From: Saccoglossus kowalevskii
Taxonomy: Eukaryota; Hemichordata; Enteropneusta; Harrimaniidae
Reading direction: 5' to 3'
Length of the DNA stretch: 64,000 nucleotides
NCBI RefSeq assembly: GCF_000003605.2
Contig: NW_003129863.1
Location: forward strand, 185,037-249,036
The stretch's first letter is position 1, and every line of letters starts with the position of its first letter. This document shows, one piece after another, positions 59,001 through 64,000 of this stretch. The position numbers and the translations under genes are program-made. The notes under the pieces are model-generated. The model did no database searches. It was not told the DNA's origin and saw only the letters and a program-made list of their open reading frames with translations.

Positions 59001-61738
59001 TCATACATTCATTATTGTATCATTTTCAACAACATTGTATAATAGCATCTGTCACGTGTGGCATATTTGTAGAAAACAGATTACCATTACATTTAACGTG
59101 GTCGCAAACACCTTCTAGATANNNNNNNNNNNNNNNNNNNNNNNNNNNNNNNNNNNNNNNNNNNNNNNNNNNNNNNNNNNNNNNNNNNNNNNNNNNNNNN
59201 NNNNNNNNNNNNNNNNNNNNNNNNNNNNNNNNNNNNNNNNNNNNNNNNNNNNNNNNNNNNNNNNNNNNNNNNNNNNNNNNNNNNNNNNNNNNNNNNNNNN
59301 NNNNNNNNNNNNNNNNNNNNNNNNNNNNNNNNNNNNNNNNNNNNNNNNNNNNNNNNNNNNNNNNNNNNNNNNNNNNNNNNNNNNNNNNNNNNNNNNNNNN
59401 NNNNNNNNNNNNNNNNNNNNNNNNNNNNNNNNNNNNNNNNNNNNNNNNNNNNNNNNNNNNNNNNNNNNNNNNNNNNNNNNNNNNNNNNNNNNNNNNNNNT
59501 GCTCCGTACATCCAGCACTAGTACAGACACTGACTGTGATATAATACTGTTCCCATCTATATAGATCAGTAAGCACAGTAGATGTTGCACTGACATCTGT
59601 AATGATCTGTGTTTGTAGAGTGGTATCACTGTAGCTATAGTGTACTTCATAACGTGTTAACACTCCATTATGGGCGCCCTCGTCTATGGGCTGAAATGGA
59701 ATTACAGTAATCGACATATTAGTGAAATAGGATAAAATGTCAAGGTGACGAATTGATCGTATCCATTCCATGTATCGATTCATCCATACTGTAATAAGCA
59801 TCACAGTGTTTTGATTGGTCCATCTATTGACATCAAGGATAGCAATTTCACAATATGTTAAGATTTTGAACCAATTTTAAAACAATTCCTATTATAAATT
59901 GTAGTAATTCGAACATTTGTAGTTGTTCAGATAACAGTTGCATTGTGCCCGTATTATATAAACCACATATACTCGAGACTGGAGTAATCACGGCAAGTAT
60001 AAGGGCCGTAAATTGATCCAAAATATAGTAACCAGATTTCCAATATATCCCAACTCAACTATATACTGGTGACATAAAACAATAGCATTCACTTACAGAC
60101 ATAAGCACCAATTGTTTTGGTTATTACAATAACAATCACCGCCGCACATACGAACGGTATACCAATCGTTCTTCATTTTGGTCGTGCCAGTAAGTAAAAA
60201 AAAATATTAAAAATGAAAAGTTCTCATCTTTATTGCATCTTCAATATTTATTGATCAAAATAAATAACTTACAGACCAAGAAACGGTAACGTTTCTCAAA
60301 TCAGGCGACGACTTACAATCAGGTGACAGAATTCCCAGTGTTACATAATGAACACCGATTGCCGGGGCTGAAAAATTAAATAAGGCATAATGCATTTAGA
60401 CGCAATTGATAGTGTGTCTATGTGATATCAAAAATCGTAGTTAATTTTAATCTAAAATTATATCAATGGTTATCATATAATTAATATCAGGAGCACAAGA
60501 GCTTATTTCATATCGTATCGTATATTTTATCATATAATATTGTATTATCTCATTATGAGTGTAGTTCGTCTCATTCCTATCATTGTACCTGCTTCTCTGG
60601 TAGTTACTGTCAACGTTCGTGGAGTACCATATCTATTATCAATAGTCCAGCCTTGTAGAACAATATCATATGAAGTGTATGGAACGATTAAATATTTCAA
60701 TATCACATAGCTTCTATTTTCCAAATTTATATTTTTCTAAAAATAAATACAAAATACACACAAAACACATGAAATTTAATAAAACCTTTCCCTGGGTATA
60801 TTCATTTGATTAAATCGGAATGTACCCTGGCAACACACAAATTAGCCAACAAAGTTCGATTCCGATATGCAAAAGCAGAAGTTGATTTTATTTACATATT
60901 ATTTTGTTGATACAAGTTGAAAACTCATCAGATATATGCTTTGTATGTGAATTTCGACGAATAGCATGCAAATTACATATATAAAATAACAAATAGAACT
61001 AATACTATGCTAATTATATATACACAGTATATAATAGGGCCACTAGTATACCAGTTGTATATATAAAGTGATCAATTTGTCTATTGGTATGTAAATCACC
61101 TATATGAACCAGTTATTTTTATTATTAATATTCAAACAACACGTACAATTTATATATACAAACTAGTTAATTAGACTACCGTAAGCGAATTGCATATAAG
61201 AAGTAGTTAAATTGAATTAATGTTAGAGGTACTGATTCGGTATACCATCATCATTTGACATTTGCGGTCAGGCATTAGCGTAACGTGTAAATGGGCGATA
61301 GGCGCAGGTCAAACTTTGATGAACTCATCTAAGTTTTACTATATGTGTATTGATTGATAGGTGTATACATCACACAATAGCAATGTGACAACTCAACTCA
61401 ATGTCGATGAGTGTTCGACAGTAAATTCTCGGCATGGATCGATCATCAGTTGAATGACTGAATGACTTACAATATAAAACAAATGGTTATTTACTATCAC
61501 AAATCAGCCAAGTATGTACCAAAGCAAATTTTTCTGAATTCTATACAACGCTATAACATGTTGATACTTACAGTTACACTGTTGTTATGGGTTTTCCAAT
61601 ACGTTAAATTATAATTGATTGACGTTCGATCACTCATACGCTTATACGTTGAATACGGTGTTTTGGGACCCAACCATGTCATGTATATGTAATCACTCCC
61701 AGCCGTTAAATTAGTCATTTCAGGAGGTCCAATTATCC
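56031..61738 (-). CDS. Receptor C: inverted paralogue of receptor B (5' end beyond window)
   Basis: Minus-strand exons in order: 61738-61572 (D2, GIIGPPEMTNLTAGSD), 60736-60589, 60367-60273, 59690-about 59462 (end in the gap), 58858-58577, 57991-57843 (membrane span, F-S-N-P-I-S-K-R-K-W-H-E-Y-I) and 57101-56031 (tail). All lengths before the tail equal those of B, and splice sites and phases are kept. D1 and the signal exon should lie right of 64000. The tail keeps EVYDSV, NYVHR, NYSRVTG and TLYKEI but loses frame near G-E-N-I-E. The last 60 or so residues of B are thereby replaced by a short T-V-P-T-M-K-S-L-E-A-V end. All four motif tyrosines remain, so it may still work; otherwise it is a young pseudogene or a poor-quality allele. 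Confidence 0.75.
59122..59499. other. Assembly gap (378 N) in receptor C
   Basis: N run covering the last 38 or so bases of the fibronectin exon that starts at 59690, plus part of the following intron. Confidence 0.99.
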
Positions 61739-62234
61739 CTGCAATAGGAATTATTTAAACTTAGTTTTATGATAAACCATGAAGTAACGGCTAAGAACTA
61801 TTTAATCACTAAGACCTTCGTAGATTTAAAACTACATTTTATGTAATTCAAAGGTATTTTATGTTAGTGTTTTAATATTTCTTCAACGAAAACATATTTC
61901 CAAACTTTACACCATTTTAACAGTGACAAGTATGCCCGCAACGGCCACCGACATTATGCATTGTTTTGATGACCAATAAACAAGTAGTTTTTTCACTATG
62001 TTAAATTATCACCCGATGATCGAGCCGTGAAATAATTTCCCATGTCCAGCCCCACTCTGTTTGACTGTATTTAGTCCATGAGCCAGGGCTTATCGGTAAC
62101 ATGTCTGAGGAGGTACAACCAGTGATTTTTTTAACCATGCTGTGTGCCGATAACGAATTTGTATGATAACAAGCTCAATTTTGTAGCATTTCATTACACG
62201 CCCCACAAAGTTCATATGAGATAAATTTTAAATG

Positions 62235-63130
62235 TGGTGAGGTAATTGTATCGCATCAAAGTAAGTTTTTACGAGAGCCCATAACAAAATGAGCAAGGAT
62301 ACATTTTAAACAAGCGACCTTGCGGTCGGTAGAGCTCCGCTGTAATTGACAAGTACAGAGTGCAGTGGCAGTTACTGCCTGAATTGAAGAAGTGGAAACT
62401 ATGACAAAGGTGATGTTCGCACGCAATAAGAGCGGGCAATAGAAGCTGGCAGTAATTAACAGTAGATTGTAGTCTCTTTCGGGCACGCCCTGAACTTTGA
62501 CAATATTTCACGCTTTTGCCACAAAAATGCGATTATTCATTTAATCAAATCGGCTGCAGTCACATCAAACACAAATGTATTTTCGAGTATTATATATCAA
62601 TCGAGAAAGAACTAATAGTAGATTGAATGTATACTAGTCACTGTCCGGCACAACATATTGTCACTTGCCATGTAATCATGCCCTAAACTAGGTCCATATT
62701 TAACGTTTTTCGCACATAAAATGCGATATTATTTATAATCAAATCGGCTGCAGCCACTTCAAACACAAATTCATTTTTGAATGTTATATGTCAATTGAGA
62801 GGTGACTAATAGTAGATTAAAATACATTAGTCATTATGCGTGCTCTCAATGTGTGCTAGCTTCTATTACGTGCCAACTTCACACTGGTGAATCTTACCAC
62901 AGTTTAGTAATTGTGGCAATAGTCACTGGAAGCGCATATCCTGTAATTGGAAACGTATGTAATGCATATATGTATAATTGATGATGTGTGTGTACAGGAA
63001 ATTAAAGCTGAAACATGAATTTCTTTTATTACATGAATATATTTTTGCGTTACTCTACATGTGACTGAATTGAGAATGACAAATTTAGACAATATGAGAA
63101 AGTGACATGCGATCTTGAGTTGACCTTGAC
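62235..63130. repeat. Insertion unique to the C arm, with an internal tandem pair
   Basis: Absent from the matching place in the B arm (about 41060). It contains gtagagctccgctgt (62328), like the repeat at 9085. It also holds two copies of a block around atcaaatcggctgcag-cac (about 62521-62645 and 62712-62840) that share the motif ctaatagtagatt. Probably a non-autonomous mobile element; exact ends are not clear. Confidence 0.5.
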
Positions 63131-63379
63131 CTTTCCTTGAAAGGTCTTGATGGAGAGGTGACCTTCTGACAACCAACACACATGCAATAAACATGTGACC
63201 TTGAAATGAACCTGACCTGGAGCCTTGAGGTGACTCTAACTCGGCCTTAGAGATTTTGGGAAAGGATTTTAGTCCCTCCCACCCTCACTGTTCAGTATCA
63301 CCCATATAAAAGCAGGAAACTTATACAACTTATAAATGAACTTGATCTGAACTTGAGCAATTCATTTCTTGAGACATGG

Positions 63380-64000
63380 ACAAATTATCTCATGCGTCTT
63401 GCCCGTCATTCTTTGCTACGGCTTAGGTTCAGATAATACAGGAATCTAGCTAGCGACAAAACTATTCTTTTGGTAACTGCAGATTCTACTTCACATTCAT
63501 GACGGGGCAAAAGAAACAGATTAGACAAAGTGCATGTCAGTTGGATTTGTTACCAATTCATAGCAGTGTGGAGGTTCTGTATGAGCTATGATTATAGAAT
63601 TATGTAAAATTAGATGACAGTAGATAGTCGCAACAAGACTTCGGCAACCATGTTACACCAGGGAACTTTAATACAAAAATCAAAAGTTATTTCAAGGGGG
63701 CGTTATAACGTCAAATTACATGAAATAGTGTAACATACTTGGGATTAATAGGTTTAGGCTTAGCAAGAACCCGGAGCAAGAAGCAGAGATTAGGAAGTAT
63801 TCGCCAATAGCCTCTAGCGTTCAGACAAACTGTTGTAGCGTAAACCATACAAAAGTCGCACAAATGCACAATTGTTTGACTTTATCGGTAAACAATACAA
63901 TAAATGATTCAGTGAGCTATGGTCAGAAAATATTACGCTAGAAGCATGCGTGTTTGGTGCAGCTGTGATATGTTAACAAACATGTCAGTAAATGATTATC
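63380..64000. other. Window end, nothing recognised
   Basis: Should be intron 3 of receptor C if the gene is complete; no exon is visible. Confidence 0.35.

Larger units (their letters stand above)
55300..63372 (-). repeat. Right arm of the large inverted duplication
   Basis: Reverse complement of 40868-47760 with extra insertions, chiefly 62235-63130. Matching markers include the 3' flank (attgaactgcaaaatattga at about 55475), all exon borders, and the gtgacct-repeat stretch at 63110-63230 against 40990-41060. Its outer limit near 63372 is where I lose similarity. Confidence 0.85.

Overview
The window is eukaryotic: AT-rich, with genes split by GT-AG introns, many decayed mobile elements and three assembly gaps (21018-21834, 35070-35119, 59122-59499). 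Receptor type, intron structure and transposon mix (DIRS-like, Penelope-like, foldback and MITE elements) suggest an invertebrate deuterostome. A hemichordate is my best guess, but the sequence alone does not prove it.

Left part (1-7.5 kb): a three-exon Golgi carbohydrate sulfotransferase of the HNK-1/CHST8-14 type (+ strand, 510-4240), a duplicated scrap of its 3' end, and a fossil DIRS-type element (about 4.9-6.7 kb). From 7.5 to 12.8 kb I see only repeats: a four-copy tandem repeat at 9.1-9.9 kb and a terminal-inverted-repeat element with target-site duplication at 10370-11275.

Main part (12.8-63.4 kb): three related single-pass receptors, A (+, 12867-27434, 14 exons, 888 aa), B (+, first exon at about 31.0-35.7 kb, ends 47114, about 903 aa) and C (-, 61738-56031, 5' end beyond the window). 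Each begins, or in C is expected to begin, with domain pairs that read as the ligand-binding module of class II cytokine receptors (interferon/IL-10 receptor family). Evidence is a C-x7-C pair in D1, an I-I/M-G-P/R-P start and YWK/EPWTSY-type segments in D2, and the intron phase series 1-2-1-0-1. Two ordinary fibronectin III domains, a transmembrane exon with a conserved box 1-like motif, and a tyrosine-bearing tail in one exon follow. A carries two D1-D2 pairs, B one. I infer JAK-STAT-type cytokine receptors.

B has an unusual 5' end: a unit of about 1.92 kb holding promoter, a TGACGTCA site and the signal-peptide exon occurs in four complete or partial tandem copies. In A the end of the last fibronectin exon, with its splice donor, has been amplified into a minisatellite of about 99 bp, and a foldback element full of TGACGTCA palindromes sits in an intron.

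B and C are tail-to-tail inverted duplicates (arms about 40.9-47.8 kb and 55.3-63.4 kb). The spacer holds a fossil DIRS gag piece, an inverted broken copy of the sulfotransferase with its flank, a Penelope-like fragment and a TTAA-flanked MITE. The locus looks like a recently reshuffled receptor/sulfotransferase cluster.
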